56,375 nt of DNA from Actinomycetes bacterium (GTDB lineage Bacteria > Actinomycetota > Coriobacteriia > Coriobacteriales > Eggerthellaceae), in contig JAEWQO010000011.1 in the NCBI GenBank assembly GCA_023460315.1, positions 1 to 56,375 on the forward strand, in the 5' to 3' direction. A program made the position numbers and the translations under genes. The notes below the pieces were generated by a model, which was given only the letters and a program-made list of their open reading frames with translations, made no database searches and was not told the origin of the DNA. This document shows positions 25,286 to 34,294 of this stretch, in pieces. How positions within the stretch are numbered: the stretch's first letter is position 1; each line of letters begins with the position of its first letter.

Positions 25286-26155
25286 TTATTTTTTCGGCAG
25301 ACAATACAAGGTTAAAGCACTCTGAACGGGACCAGCTTCTTCGGAAATCAGCGTTTTGCGGTCCTTGTCCAGATAGAGGGCGTAGCCGTCGTCGCAACTC
25401 CAGCGAAAGGTCTCGCCCATGGGAATTTCCGCCGTCCGGATAGCACTGTCTTCCATCTGTATGGATACCGTGGCCTTATCAGCATCCAGATATTCCTGTA
25501 CCGCATCGGTGTGCCGCACCTCTTGGTCATAGAGCATCACACCGGAGGCGATTTTTTCCTCCGAGCCATCGGGACGGCGGAGGGAGAAATCAAGGGACAA
25601 TACGCGGAAATCATCAGCGGCAAAGACGGTCGTTGTTATCATCTTATCCTCAGTGGTGGCTTTCCAGGTCACGGAGAGCTGGTCGGCATAATCCTGGCTG
25701 ATGTCCGCCTGAGTTTCACATACCAGATTGCCGTTGACATCGGTGGTCTGGGAGGTAAATTCGCTCCCAGGCACCATAAATAAGTAGCTGCTGACTTGAG
25801 ACTCTTTTGTGGCGGATATCTTATAGGCGGATTTGCCCTTTTCCCGGGAGAAGGTGAGACTGTCCGTCCCATAGCCGGTATAACCGGGATCGTCTTCCGT
25901 GACGCAGCAATTCCCGTCTGCGTCCTTAAAATAGGTCACATGCATGGTGTCTCCACCGATGTAATCCAACTGGGAGTAGGTGATGGTCTTATAGTTTTCC
26001 AGCAGGTGAGCCGCCCTATTGACCTCCATTGCCTGATCCATGGTCAGCGCAGATGCTTTCGATGGGCTGAGTGCAGGCGTATTCTGACATCCTGAAAGCA
26101 GACCCAGCGTTATCACAAGCGACAAGACCAGAATTATTAATCCTTTTTGTTTCAT
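25286..26155 (-). CDS. Secreted lipoprotein of unknown function
   Basis: The 289-residue product starts at 26155 (GGAGG 7 nt upstream). It has a signal sequence with lipobox LLSGC, then a mature domain beginning with an Asn/Ala-rich helix (ALTMDQAMEVNRAAHLLENY) and a beta-rich body with FRVLSLDFSLRRPDG and FRWSCDDGYALYLDKD. It resembles extracytoplasmic lipoproteins of the beta-sandwich or MucB/LolA type only loosely. It lies between a lipoprotein peptidase and peptides 2-4. A surface role in peptide handling or sensing is possible but not shown. Confidence 0.7.
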   Translation of the reverse strand: MKQKGLIILVLSLVITLGLLSGCQNTPALSPSKASALTMDQAMEVNRAAHLLENYKTITYSQLDYIGGDTMHVTYFKDADGNCCVTEDDPGYTGYGTDSLTFSREKGKSAYKISATKESQVSSYLFMVPGSEFTSQTTDVNGNLVCETQADISQDYADQLSVTWKATTEDKMITTTVFAADDFRVLSLDFSLRRPDGSEEKIASGVMLYDQEVRHTDAVQEYLDADKATVSIQMEDSAIRTAEIPMGETFRWSCDDGYALYLDKDRKTLISEEAGPVQSALTLYCLPKK

Positions 26156-26190
26156 AGTGCCTCCTCTTTTCATAAGATGGACTTCTTACT

Positions 26191-28062
26191 TCATTGCGTT
26201 TCCTCAAATGCCGTAATCAGCCGGTCAAAGCGCGAGGTGAACGCATCAATGTAGCCGCTGTTCTCAATATCCACCCCGGCGAACCTCAGCATCTCCACGA
26301 CGTTTCCGCTGTCGCCCGCCTTTAGGAACGCCAGGTAGTCCTCTGCCGCACCCTCTTCACCAGATTGGAGGCGTTCGGCAATGTTGCAGGCGGCAGCGAT
26401 ACCCACAGCATATTGGTAAACATAGAAGCCGTTGTAGAAGTGAGGAATGCGTGCCCAACCGGCAGCGTAAGCATCGGTTACGGCATATTCAGGGCCAAAA
26501 CAGTCACTAGTTGTTTGCAGCCACAGCTCGTCCAGCTTGTCAGCAGTCAGCGTTCCTCCATTTTCCACCTCCCGTACCATTGTCTCCTGGAAATTAGCAA
26601 AGAAGGTCTGGGTGAAAAACGTACTATATAACGTAAACATCTGCTGGGCAGCGTAATATTGCCGCTCTTTCTCCGTCTTGGCATTTTCCATCAGATAATC
26701 GGAGAGCAGCAGTTCATTTAAGGTGCTTGTCACCTCGCTGGTCAGACTGCTGACATTCTGGTCATAACTGCTCTCCTGGTTTTGGGAATACATCATATGT
26801 ACTGCGTGCCCAAGCTCGTGAGCCAAGGCGGAAACACTGCTAAAATTATCGGTATAGTTGAGCAGAATATAGGGGTGCGTACCTGGCACTGATGCAGCAA
26901 AAGCTCCGGTAGACTTGTTTTCAGCGGGATAGACATCAATGGCATCGGTCGAAAACATCACCTCCAACTTCGCGGCATAATCCTCACCCAAGGGCTCCAG
27001 CGCCTCTTTCACAAGCTTCTGGGCTTCTGCATAGGAGTATGCTGTGCCGGGGTCGTCGGCGATGCTTGCATTTGTCTCAAAATTATAGAGCTCTGTAACG
27101 TCCAGAGACTTCTCCAGCAGCGTGAAATACCGTTCCATAGCGGGTCTTGCCTGATCTGCCGCAGACAGGACACTGGAGTAAACTGACATAGGTGTATCCT
27201 CCGGTGCTAAGGCAGCCTCCAATGCCGAGCTATACTTATGACTGACGGCACTCTTGGTTACGGCAGTATAATAATTTTGCATATTCTGGGCAAGGGTGTT
27301 GCGGAATTGATGGTAAGGCTGCATCATGGCATTGTAATATGCGATGCGAAATTCTTGTGTATAATCCTTGTTATAGGCGGCAGAATAATTATTTTCGTTT
27401 GCCTCACGCTCGCTTCCATCCGGAAATCTGATGTTAGAAAAGGTTAGGTCACTGCCTGTAAGAGAGCCATACAAGGAGTATGCTCCATCACGAAGCTGAT
27501 AGAGCGGCTGTAAAAGCTGCTCCTGTGCCTCCGGCAGCGTATGGGTGCTTTGCGCACGGTCACGGTTGAACCAAGTGAGATATGGCTTCATGCGTGCATC
27601 CCCCGCCACCTTATCCAGAAAGTCGCTGCCGTTTGCAAACAGCTCCGGCAATGCAAAAGCCGTATCAGTAGATAATTTAGTAATTAAATTACTTACCCTG
27701 CCGGACAGCTCTTTGGCGGTGCTGTCGGATTGATCTTTATACACCTGCAGGCCGGTATAGGCATCTAACCTCCCAGTCAGACGGTTCATTTCATCATAGC
27801 CTGTATAATAGCTGATCACACGATCCACCGTGTTCAGCTTGCCGCGCAGTGCAGTAAGCGATTTTATTTGAGTCTCTGCCTGAGAAAATTCCGCTTCAAA
27901 TGCTTCCTCATCCGGATAAATGGTACTTAAATCCCACGCTATTTCTTGTGGAGTGACAGACTGTTCCGCTGTCGCGCTTGCGTTCTGCGCTTGATTGGAG
28001 CCGCAGGCCGTCAGCGACAGTGCCATCGCCAGTACCAGCAGAAATGAACACATTCGTTTCAT
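26191..28062 (-). CDS. Lipoprotein M3-family oligopeptidase (PepF-like)
   Basis: A 623-residue zinc metallopeptidase. The start is at 28062 with AAGGAGG 8 nt upstream. A lipobox (SLTACG) indicates an extracellular lipoprotein, whereas most PepF enzymes are cytosolic. The HExxH motif is HELGH at about 415-419, with the downstream Glu in the SLTSEVTSTLNELLLS segment. N-terminal helices match the oligoendopeptidase F fold. M3 enzymes cleave short peptides, so a surface version beside an exporter could trim or degrade exported peptides. It lies between the SpoIIE-type phosphatase and the unknown lipoprotein. Confidence 0.85.
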   Translation of the reverse strand: MKRMCSFLLVLAMALSLTACGSNQAQNASATAEQSVTPQEIAWDLSTIYPDEEAFEAEFSQAETQIKSLTALRGKLNTVDRVISYYTGYDEMNRLTGRLDAYTGLQVYKDQSDSTAKELSGRVSNLITKLSTDTAFALPELFANGSDFLDKVAGDARMKPYLTWFNRDRAQSTHTLPEAQEQLLQPLYQLRDGAYSLYGSLTGSDLTFSNIRFPDGSEREANENNYSAAYNKDYTQEFRIAYYNAMMQPYHQFRNTLAQNMQNYYTAVTKSAVSHKYSSALEAALAPEDTPMSVYSSVLSAADQARPAMERYFTLLEKSLDVTELYNFETNASIADDPGTAYSYAEAQKLVKEALEPLGEDYAAKLEVMFSTDAIDVYPAENKSTGAFAASVPGTHPYILLNYTDNFSSVSALAHELGHAVHMMYSQNQESSYDQNVSSLTSEVTSTLNELLLSDYLMENAKTEKERQYYAAQQMFTLYSTFFTQTFFANFQETMVREVENGGTLTADKLDELWLQTTSDCFGPEYAVTDAYAAGWARIPHFYNGFYVYQYAVGIAAACNIAERLQSGEEGAAEDYLAFLKAGDSGNVVEMLRFAGVDIENSGYIDAFTSRFDRLITAFEETQ

Positions 28063-28082
28063 AAACACTTCCTCCTTTGTAA

Positions 28083-30617
28083 TCAAATTTTCTTTGTCAG
28101 TGTCAGGATATTAAGCCCGTCGTGATATTCATATACCACGGTATCCATGGATTTCTTCACCATGAAAATGCCCAACCCACCAATATTGCGATCCTCGGCA
28201 GAAAGAGTAGTATCTGGGTCCGGCTTCCCGGTGGGGTCATAAGGGAGGCCATTATCGGCAAAGCGCAATATAATGCGTCCGTCTTCCATGCTCACACCGA
28301 CAGTAGCATCGTTTGCGCCTGAATATCGGGCGATATTGGAGAAAATCTCATCCACTGCGATGTTTATTTGGGTAATTACTTTCATGGAAATACCCACAGT
28401 CTCCAACTCTTGCTCTACAAAGGCAGTAACCTGTTCCATCGACTCCAGTGAGGGAGCTAGCTTCAGTTTTCTCATGCCGGGGCCGTTCTGAGGCATTAAC
28501 TCAAGGCTTAGCATCGTGATATCGTCAAATTGAGGTGCCTCTCCTACAAAGGCATCAATATCCTCTTTCATGCAGTGCAACAGGGTTTCACAGTTGACCT
28601 CCTTGTTTCGGTTCAATGCATCCAGCATCCGACCGGTACCGTAGAGCTCATTGTGAGCGTCAGTAGCCTCAGCCACACCGTCAGTATAAAGGAACAATCG
28701 GTCACCAGGCTCCATCTGAAGTTCATATTCCTTATAGCGGGAGCCTTCCATTCCGGCCAGCACGAAGCCGTGCTTGTCCTTCACCAGTTCATAGTCGCCG
28801 CCCCTGCGTTTGAGCACCGGATATTCATGTCCTGCATTGGCACAGGTCAGCTTACCAGTGGAAATTTCCAAAATTCCCAGCCAGACCGTAACAAACATCT
28901 CAGCCTCGTTGCCCACGCAGAGCTGGTTGTTGACTTTTTCCAGCACATCCCTTGGCGAAAGTCCTGTCTGAGCCACATTCTTGATGAGAGTTTTGGCAAT
29001 CACCATAAAAAGAGCCGCCGGGACGCCCTTACCGGATACATCGGCCATTACCATAGCCAGTCTGTCATCGTCCACCAGGAAGAAGTCGTAGAAGTCGCCG
29101 CCTACCTCCTTAGCGGGAGTCATAGTGGCGTAGATGTCCAATTCAGGTCGTTCGGGGAATGCAGGGAAGATGCTGGGAAGCATACTTGCCTGAATGTGTT
29201 TGGCTACGTCAAGCTCCGCCCCGATGCGCTCCTTTTCGGCTGTGACTAACGTTAGGTCGTTGATATATTGTTCAAGGGATAGTGCCATATGATTGAAGGA
29301 ATCTGCCAGATCACCAATTTCGTCATTGCCAGTAATTTCTGCCCTATATTCCAGATTTCCCCCGCGAATCTCTCCCACATCGTTTCGCAGTGACAGCAAT
29401 GGCATTGTCAACTGTACAGCAAAACGCCTCGTAAGGATAATAACGATGAAAATGATGACTGCAAAGGATATAACAAAGATCAAAATCGCAGTCAGTATAT
29501 TCCGGCGCATGGATGCAGCGGTATCATCAGTCATAGTGTTGATGCTCTCGCGTATTTGTGCCACAGGTTCCGTGATATCCGATGCGGGAACATAGATGGC
29601 AAGGGTCCAATCCGCAGAGGCAACAGGCGTGTACGCATAATAAATATCAGATGAGGTTAGGGTGACACCGGTATTTCCGCTCAGCAATTTGTCCTTTGCC
29701 TCATAAGCGGGAAGAGAGGTATCCTTCAATATATTCTCAAATTCACTCTGCTCCGATGTCATTTGCGGAGAGGCGATGATTCTTCCATTTTTATCAATCA
29801 GCATGGCATAAGAGTTTTTTCCGAGGTCGATATCTATAATCGTTTTATTAAGATCAGTGATCAATATATCCATACAGACCACACCAGCGAAACACTTGTC
29901 CTCATCGTAGAACGGTGCCGCACAGCTGATGGTAAGGCCTCGTCCGTAAGTGTCGGGATAGGTATCGGTAAAAATGGGTTTCCCGGCTTCCTTTGCGGAA
30001 GCATACCAGGATGCATCAAAATAATCGTAATATTCCTCTGCGGCGGCTGTCGTGTCTCCCAAGTCGGATCGACTGTCATAGCTGAGCATAAATCCGCTTT
30101 CTGTTCCTATGTAAATTGTTGTGATCATCTCCTTTTCTGCGGTGATGACCGGTTTAAAAACATATTCAAGGTTTCCGAGCAGCATTATTTCATCATGAAT
30201 ATTGTTGAGTGCAATGTCCTTTTTTGCCAGATAACGCTGCATGGTCAGCGCATTTGCATTTTCTTTATCTGGCGGCAACACCTCTACCGGGACAAAATCT
30301 GATGAATTATTATAGAGCCTTTCGGCATATGCTGCAAATTGACCGGCATAACTTGAAAATTTGCCAAGCTCCGAATCTGCAAGCTTTGCTTTGCTCGATA
30401 CAATATCAAGCAAATTCCGTTCCATTTGGGTAAGCAGTGCTTCTGCTCCATTTTTCGCTGCGGTATCTCCCAGAGCCTTTCCTGCCGACAGTACATCACT
30501 CTGTATTTTCAACATACTGAAAACGCTTACAATGCTGGTAAGCAGCAATGCCGTAACTGATATTGCAAGAACCATCGTCTGTACTTTTTTTCGGATCGGC
30601 CTTCTTTTTTTATCCAT
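28083..30617 (-). CDS. Membrane sensor with SpoIIE-type PP2C phosphatase and anti-sigma-type ATPase domain
   Basis: 844 residues. TM1 at about 13-35, an extracellular dCache-like sensor (about 40-360), TM2 at about 372-397, HAMP (about 398-455), a short coiled coil, a PP2C phosphatase (about 480-690; GGDFYDFF, MADVSGKGVPAA, FDDITML with metal Asp residues), and a C-terminal HATPase domain (about 705-844) with an intact N box (AVDEIFSNIARYS), FADNGLPYDP and GGLGIFMVKK. By family knowledge, such proteins dephosphorylate STAS antagonists, and the ATPase domain can phosphorylate them. The STAS protein at 33411 is the expected substrate. It is the only ATPase-like protein in the locus with the N-box Asn. 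Confidence 0.92.
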   Translation of the reverse strand: MDKKRRPIRKKVQTMVLAISVTALLLTSIVSVFSMLKIQSDVLSAGKALGDTAAKNGAEALLTQMERNLLDIVSSKAKLADSELGKFSSYAGQFAAYAERLYNNSSDFVPVEVLPPDKENANALTMQRYLAKKDIALNNIHDEIMLLGNLEYVFKPVITAEKEMITTIYIGTESGFMLSYDSRSDLGDTTAAAEEYYDYFDASWYASAKEAGKPIFTDTYPDTYGRGLTISCAAPFYDEDKCFAGVVCMDILITDLNKTIIDIDLGKNSYAMLIDKNGRIIASPQMTSEQSEFENILKDTSLPAYEAKDKLLSGNTGVTLTSSDIYYAYTPVASADWTLAIYVPASDITEPVAQIRESINTMTDDTAASMRRNILTAILIFVISFAVIIFIVIILTRRFAVQLTMPLLSLRNDVGEIRGGNLEYRAEITGNDEIGDLADSFNHMALSLEQYINDLTLVTAEKERIGAELDVAKHIQASMLPSIFPAFPERPELDIYATMTPAKEVGGDFYDFFLVDDDRLAMVMADVSGKGVPAALFMVIAKTLIKNVAQTGLSPRDVLEKVNNQLCVGNEAEMFVTVWLGILEISTGKLTCANAGHEYPVLKRRGGDYELVKDKHGFVLAGMEGSRYKEYELQMEPGDRLFLYTDGVAEATDAHNELYGTGRMLDALNRNKEVNCETLLHCMKEDIDAFVGEAPQFDDITMLSLELMPQNGPGMRKLKLAPSLESMEQVTAFVEQELETVGISMKVITQINIAVDEIFSNIARYSGANDATVGVSMEDGRIILRFADNGLPYDPTGKPDPDTTLSAEDRNIGGLGIFMVKKSMDTVVYEYHDGLNILTLTKKI

Positions 30618-30631
30618 TGATCTGTGCCCCC

Positions 30632-31537
30632 TTATATGACAATGTGGATTTGGTTGATTCCCCGGCGGTATTTGTAAGATGCCCGAAGTGCACGGTGCTT
30701 GATCAGCTGGAGTCCGAACCTATCTTCCGATTCTTCATCTTTACCTGCTACAAAGGGATTATAATGTCCGCCCTGATATTCAAACCAAAGAGAAAAACTA
30801 TCGCTCTCATAAAACCGAATACTGACCGAAGCATCAGGCTGTTCGGCAAGAATCCTGATCATCACTTCTTCAATGCAGTTCTGTATGCCATACAGATTTT
30901 TTCTGTCGATTTTATGAAGCAGGAAGTATTCCGCAAGCAGATCATTGAAATTGTCCAGACTGCCCGGATCGGAAGCAACGCTGCCAGAAACATCCGGCAG
31001 TATATGCGCCCAGAACGGCAGAATTGGGCTGACACATACAATGGAAGTCAGCAGAATAATTACTGGAATTGCCACAAGCACGCTCATAGAAAGATACGCA
31101 ATAAAGACCGTTAAAAATGAACCGCCTGTCAGGAATGCAAAGCTGATGCCTCCGCAAATTGCCGAAAGGATCACTGTCAGCACAATATATCTGAAATAAT
31201 CATTCTTCTTTTTCAAGTGAACGCTGTGTGGTGTTACTCTTCCATGCCACAATAGCCATATTCCCATGCCAAACACCAAAATACTAGTTTCTTCAAACAA
31301 CAGTTCCGGTAATGCTGCGTCGGTAATGATTGAAGCCAGCATACTGCCAATCAAGCATCCGAGAGTTCCATACCAGCCAAACAACAATCCCAGGGTAGCA
31401 GGAAGAAAGTTCTTAATGCCGATAAAAGCACCAAATTCCAGAAATCCAGTCATTCTCACCGATAAATCAAGCAAAAAGTATCCCGCTACGGAACCCAATA
31501 TCAGCGGAATATGTTTCTCAAAATCAATTTTTTTCAC
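30632..31537 (-). CDS. Multipass membrane protein with degenerate ATPase-like domain
   Basis: A 301-residue protein starting at a GTG at 31537, chosen because GGAGG lies 7 nt upstream; the in-frame TTG at 31543 is too close. The N-terminal half has about six hydrophobic helices (PLILGSVAGYFLLDL to VCVSPILPFWA). The C-terminal 120 residues have the SpoIIAB-type layout: QNCIEEVMIRIL, VSIRFYESDSFSLWFEY, GGHYNPF, FGLQLIKHRA and IHIVI. The N-box Asn is replaced by Arg, so catalysis is doubtful. It overlaps the EamA gene by 14 nt. It may tie a membrane signal to the partner-switching proteins. Confidence 0.7.
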   Translation of the reverse strand: MKKIDFEKHIPLILGSVAGYFLLDLSVRMTGFLEFGAFIGIKNFLPATLGLLFGWYGTLGCLIGSMLASIITDAALPELLFEETSILVFGMGIWLLWHGRVTPHSVHLKKKNDYFRYIVLTVILSAICGGISFAFLTGGSFLTVFIAYLSMSVLVAIPVIILLTSIVCVSPILPFWAHILPDVSGSVASDPGSLDNFNDLLAEYFLLHKIDRKNLYGIQNCIEEVMIRILAEQPDASVSIRFYESDSFSLWFEYQGGHYNPFVAGKDEESEDRFGLQLIKHRALRASYKYRRGINQIHIVI

Positions 31538-32444
31538 GTGCAAGCCTCCTTTTCACAGCCATCGTAAAAGAGGAGTCCGCAATCAATATTCCTGCTACCA
31601 TTATGATTGCTCCTGCAAGCTTCCATGAAGTGATTGTCTCAGCTTGTGTACCAAATAATCTTGCAAGAACAGGAGACATCAGCATCGTGATGACAATTTC
31701 AGAGGAGAAAATCAAAGAGGTGTTCAGAGCATTGACATATCTTTGGGCGTATATCTGCACAATGCCATACAACCCACGGATAAAAAGGCTGATAAACAGC
31801 ACACTCCACCAGAATGCCGCATCGGATGGCAGTGACATTGTGATGTTTTTAAGCTTTGCCTCACCAAACCAAAATGCCAGAGCAAAAAGCGCATTGAAAA
31901 ACATCTGTCCCATGGCAAGGATGGACGGATTCGATTTTGCTGTAAAATCTCCGGTCATAATGATGTATACTGCAACAAAAATATCGGCCGCAACAAGATA
32001 AAGGATATGGATATTCAGTACACCTGCAAGGTCTGCATTCATGATCAGAAACAAACCCGCAAGTACTACCCCAATACCAATTAAGTTGGATCGGTTCGGT
32101 TTTTTTCTGTAAAGTACAAATGAAATGCCAGGGATAAACACAAAATACGCCGACAGCACGCATGCACTGATGGTAGCGCCTACGCCTGAAGTTCCAAGCA
32201 GTACGAAAAGGTTGAATCCAAACAGCTCTGCGGACAAGATCAAGCTTTGCAGAATCTGACTTTTATCGATCCGAAACAGCTCGCCCCAAAATAGGACCAG
32301 CATAATACAAAAGCCGATCAGATTCGTAATTGCAAGAAATGCGAAGTTCGAAACGGACTCCGGAACATTGGCAAGAAAAACATACTGGATCGCCGCAAAA
32401 AAAGTGATGATAAAAAGTGAAAGATTTGCTTCTGTTTTATTCAT
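31524..32444 (-). CDS. EamA/DMT-family transporter
   Basis: 306 residues with about ten hydrophobic helices in two five-helix halves and the DMT pattern (SVSNFAFLAITNLIGFCIML; GVGATISACVLSAYFVFIPG; VVLAGLFLIMNAD; KLAGAIIMVAGILIADS). The family exports or imports small metabolites, and the substrate cannot be inferred. It overlaps both neighbours (the DUF2156 stop by 8 nt and the membrane-ATPase start by 14 nt), so it is embedded in the same operon. Confidence 0.88.
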   Translation of the reverse strand: MNKTEANLSLFIITFFAAIQYVFLANVPESVSNFAFLAITNLIGFCIMLVLFWGELFRIDKSQILQSLILSAELFGFNLFVLLGTSGVGATISACVLSAYFVFIPGISFVLYRKKPNRSNLIGIGVVLAGLFLIMNADLAGVLNIHILYLVAADIFVAVYIIMTGDFTAKSNPSILAMGQMFFNALFALAFWFGEAKLKNITMSLPSDAAFWWSVLFISLFIRGLYGIVQIYAQRYVNALNTSLIFSSEIVITMLMSPVLARLFGTQAETITSWKLAGAIIMVAGILIADSSFTMAVKRRLAREKN

Positions 32445-33360
32445 TGTTTACCTCGCACAGCAGATATTTTTCAAGTAAGATATCCGGTTGATAGGATAGT
32501 TTTGCGCGCCTTAAGCCTTCGACGCCAACATCCTCCTCACGATTGATATACTGGTACTCGCTGCAGCATATTCTCACCAGATCACGGTTCAGCGCCCTAT
32601 ATATATCAGGAATCCTGCGATCACCCTTTTCGATAATCACATCAAAACTGTTCGCCGACAGCGGTACACCATATGCATAACCGCATAGAACATGATCAAT
32701 ATACATTACGATTCCGGTGAGCTCCAGCTCTGAAAAGTTGGAAAGCCCAAGCTGTATTGCAATATTTTCATGCGCAAGCTGAACATCCTCCTCGCCATTC
32801 AGCCGGGTTTCAAGCCACATTTTCTGAAACCGCCGGATCTCGTCCAGATGCTTCTCTTCGATTATTTCGATGCGGGTTCTGCTGCCATAGTTGCGATAGA
32901 AGGATCTGATATCATACCGTCTGGAGCGCAATTGAGGTCCAGGCAAATTCACCAGCTTGTCATAAGTATAAATGTACTCCGAATAATCACGGAGTGACGT
33001 TACCGAAAACTTGCCCGGAAACAGCCTGACTGCAGCATCCTTTGCCGCTGCAGTCAGAGTTTCAAAGCGAACTGTTGCTTCATGAAAATGTGCGTCTTCA
33101 AGAATCGCCTCGATTGCGTCCCTAAGCCCACCTTCATTGGAATAGTCTCCCATAGGGAATAGATAGACTCTTTCAGTTTTACTGCTTATGCCGGCACGAT
33201 GGATAAACAGCCATCCGTCCTTTTCACAGACGGAGTCACAGTATTTGTCCGCCAGACAGAACATGGCAGCAAAGGAGTGCTGGCACGAGCCTTCTCCATA
33301 CTTGTACAGGTACGGGTTAATTATTTTCTTGTGTTTCAATGTTACAGCTTCAAAATTCAT
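32437..33360 (-). CDS. DUF2156/LPG-synthase C-terminal-like acyltransferase
   Basis: A 307-residue protein related to the C-terminal domain of phosphatidylglycerol lysyltransferases (DUF2156, a double GNAT fold): N-terminal motif INPYLYKYGEGSCQHSF, DGWLFIHR, then RSRRYDIRSFYRNYG, LELTGIVMYIDHVLCGYAYG, YQYINREEDVGVEGLRRAKLSYQP. The membrane flippase part of MprF is absent, so it is a soluble acyl- or aminoacyl-transferase. Family members modify lipids or small molecules using aminoacyl-tRNA or acyl-CoA. In a bacteriocin-like setting, envelope modification for self-protection is a natural guess, but not shown. Confidence 0.8.
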   Translation of the reverse strand: MNFEAVTLKHKKIINPYLYKYGEGSCQHSFAAMFCLADKYCDSVCEKDGWLFIHRAGISSKTERVYLFPMGDYSNEGGLRDAIEAILEDAHFHEATVRFETLTAAAKDAAVRLFPGKFSVTSLRDYSEYIYTYDKLVNLPGPQLRSRRYDIRSFYRNYGSRTRIEIIEEKHLDEIRRFQKMWLETRLNGEEDVQLAHENIAIQLGLSNFSELELTGIVMYIDHVLCGYAYGVPLSANSFDVIIEKGDRRIPDIYRALNRDLVRICCSEYQYINREEDVGVEGLRRAKLSYQPDILLEKYLLCEVNNE

Positions 33361-33410
33361 CATATATCTCCATTGGCGGGTGACAATTATTCCGCCTTCC
33401 TTTTTATTCC

Positions 33411-33707
33411 CTATTCCACCGTCAGAATATCGGCAAATCCAGTTACCTCAAACACCTCAAGAATGGTCTCGTTGGCATGGCGGATTACCATTTTTCCCTG
33501 TTTATTCATTACCTTCTGAGCGGAGAGCAGCACACGCAGTCCGGCGGAGGAAATATACTCAAGCTCGGCAAAATCCATCACGAGGGAATCCACGCCGGTA
33601 AGCGAGGTCTTCAGCTCCGCTTCCAGATGGGGGGCCGTCGTGGTGTCAAGGCGACCGGTCAGAGCCACGGTCAGTTCGGTTGCGTTCAAAGTTTTGTTAA
33701 TTGTCAT
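33411..33707 (-). CDS. STAS-domain anti-sigma-factor antagonist (SpoIIAA-like)
   Basis: A single-domain STAS protein of 98 residues, standard length for SpoIIAA/RsbV. It has GRLDTTTAPHLEAEL, MDFAELEYISSAGLRVLLSA and VTGFADI. The Ser pair in ISSAGL matches the kinase target site. A GGAGG site precedes the ATG. It lies next to an ATPase-like protein and upstream of the SpoIIE-type phosphatase, giving the three parts of a partner-switching module in one operon. No cognate sigma factor lies in the locus, so the output could be another protein. Confidence 0.92.
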   Translation of the reverse strand: MTINKTLNATELTVALTGRLDTTTAPHLEAELKTSLTGVDSLVMDFAELEYISSAGLRVLLSAQKVMNKQGKMVIRHANETILEVFEVTGFADILTVE

Positions 33708-33723
33708 TTTCTTTTCCTCCGAA

Positions 33724-34281
33724 TTAAAGTGTTTTGATTACAGTCATTTCCAGCTTATTGTTGCGGACACCGATGGACACATCGTCTGCAAAGTTTGCGA
33801 TGATGGATTTCTCCATGCCGTCCCATTCGCTTTTGATTTTCTCCTTCGGGGCTGATTCGATATATTGTGAGAGTGTCCACATGGAGACGTACTCGCCGCC
33901 CGGGGCGCTCAGCCCATAGGCCCAGACGGAAGCGCTCAATTCCTGCCCGGCCCCGCTTTCCAGTGCCTCCAAAACAGCACCCAGCATTCCTTTAATCCCC
34001 TGGTTTGCGGCGTTTTTGCCGCTGCTGCTCATGGAGAGGAAGTGCTGTCTGGCCTCCTCGTTCACCCGCGTTTTTGTACTGATTTGCAGGGCATACCGCC
34101 CATTGTCGCGCCTTACCTCAAAATCCAGTGTGCCGGCTCCCAAAAGCTCCTTGCACATGGAGAACATTTCTTCCGTAAGGAGCCGCAGACAGCCGCTGTC
34201 TTTGGGGCTGAGCCCGTCCAGCGTGTCGATCTGCGTCAGCGCTTCGCTCATGTTGCTTTCTGTTATTCTGATTTCTTTCAT
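33724..34281 (-). CDS. Degenerate anti-sigma-type ATPase-like protein
   Basis: A 185-residue protein, longer than typical RsbW/SpoIIAB (about 145-160). LRLLTEEMFSMCKELLG aligns with the N box of these kinases, but the Asn that binds Mg-ATP is Met. The D-box DxG is not evident, and the C-terminal strands (SIGVRNNKLEMTVIKTL) fit the fold's end. It lies between the STAS gene (17 nt) and peptide 5 (14 nt). A binding-only role is likely if the fold assignment is right. It could be a non-ATPase relative, so the call is moderate. Confidence 0.6.
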   Translation of the reverse strand: MKEIRITESNMSEALTQIDTLDGLSPKDSGCLRLLTEEMFSMCKELLGAGTLDFEVRRDNGRYALQISTKTRVNEEARQHFLSMSSSGKNAANQGIKGMLGAVLEALESGAGQELSASVWAYGLSAPGGEYVSMWTLSQYIESAPKEKIKSEWDGMEKSIIANFADDVSIGVRNNKLEMTVIKTL

Positions 34282-34294
34282 GGTTTGTACCCTT

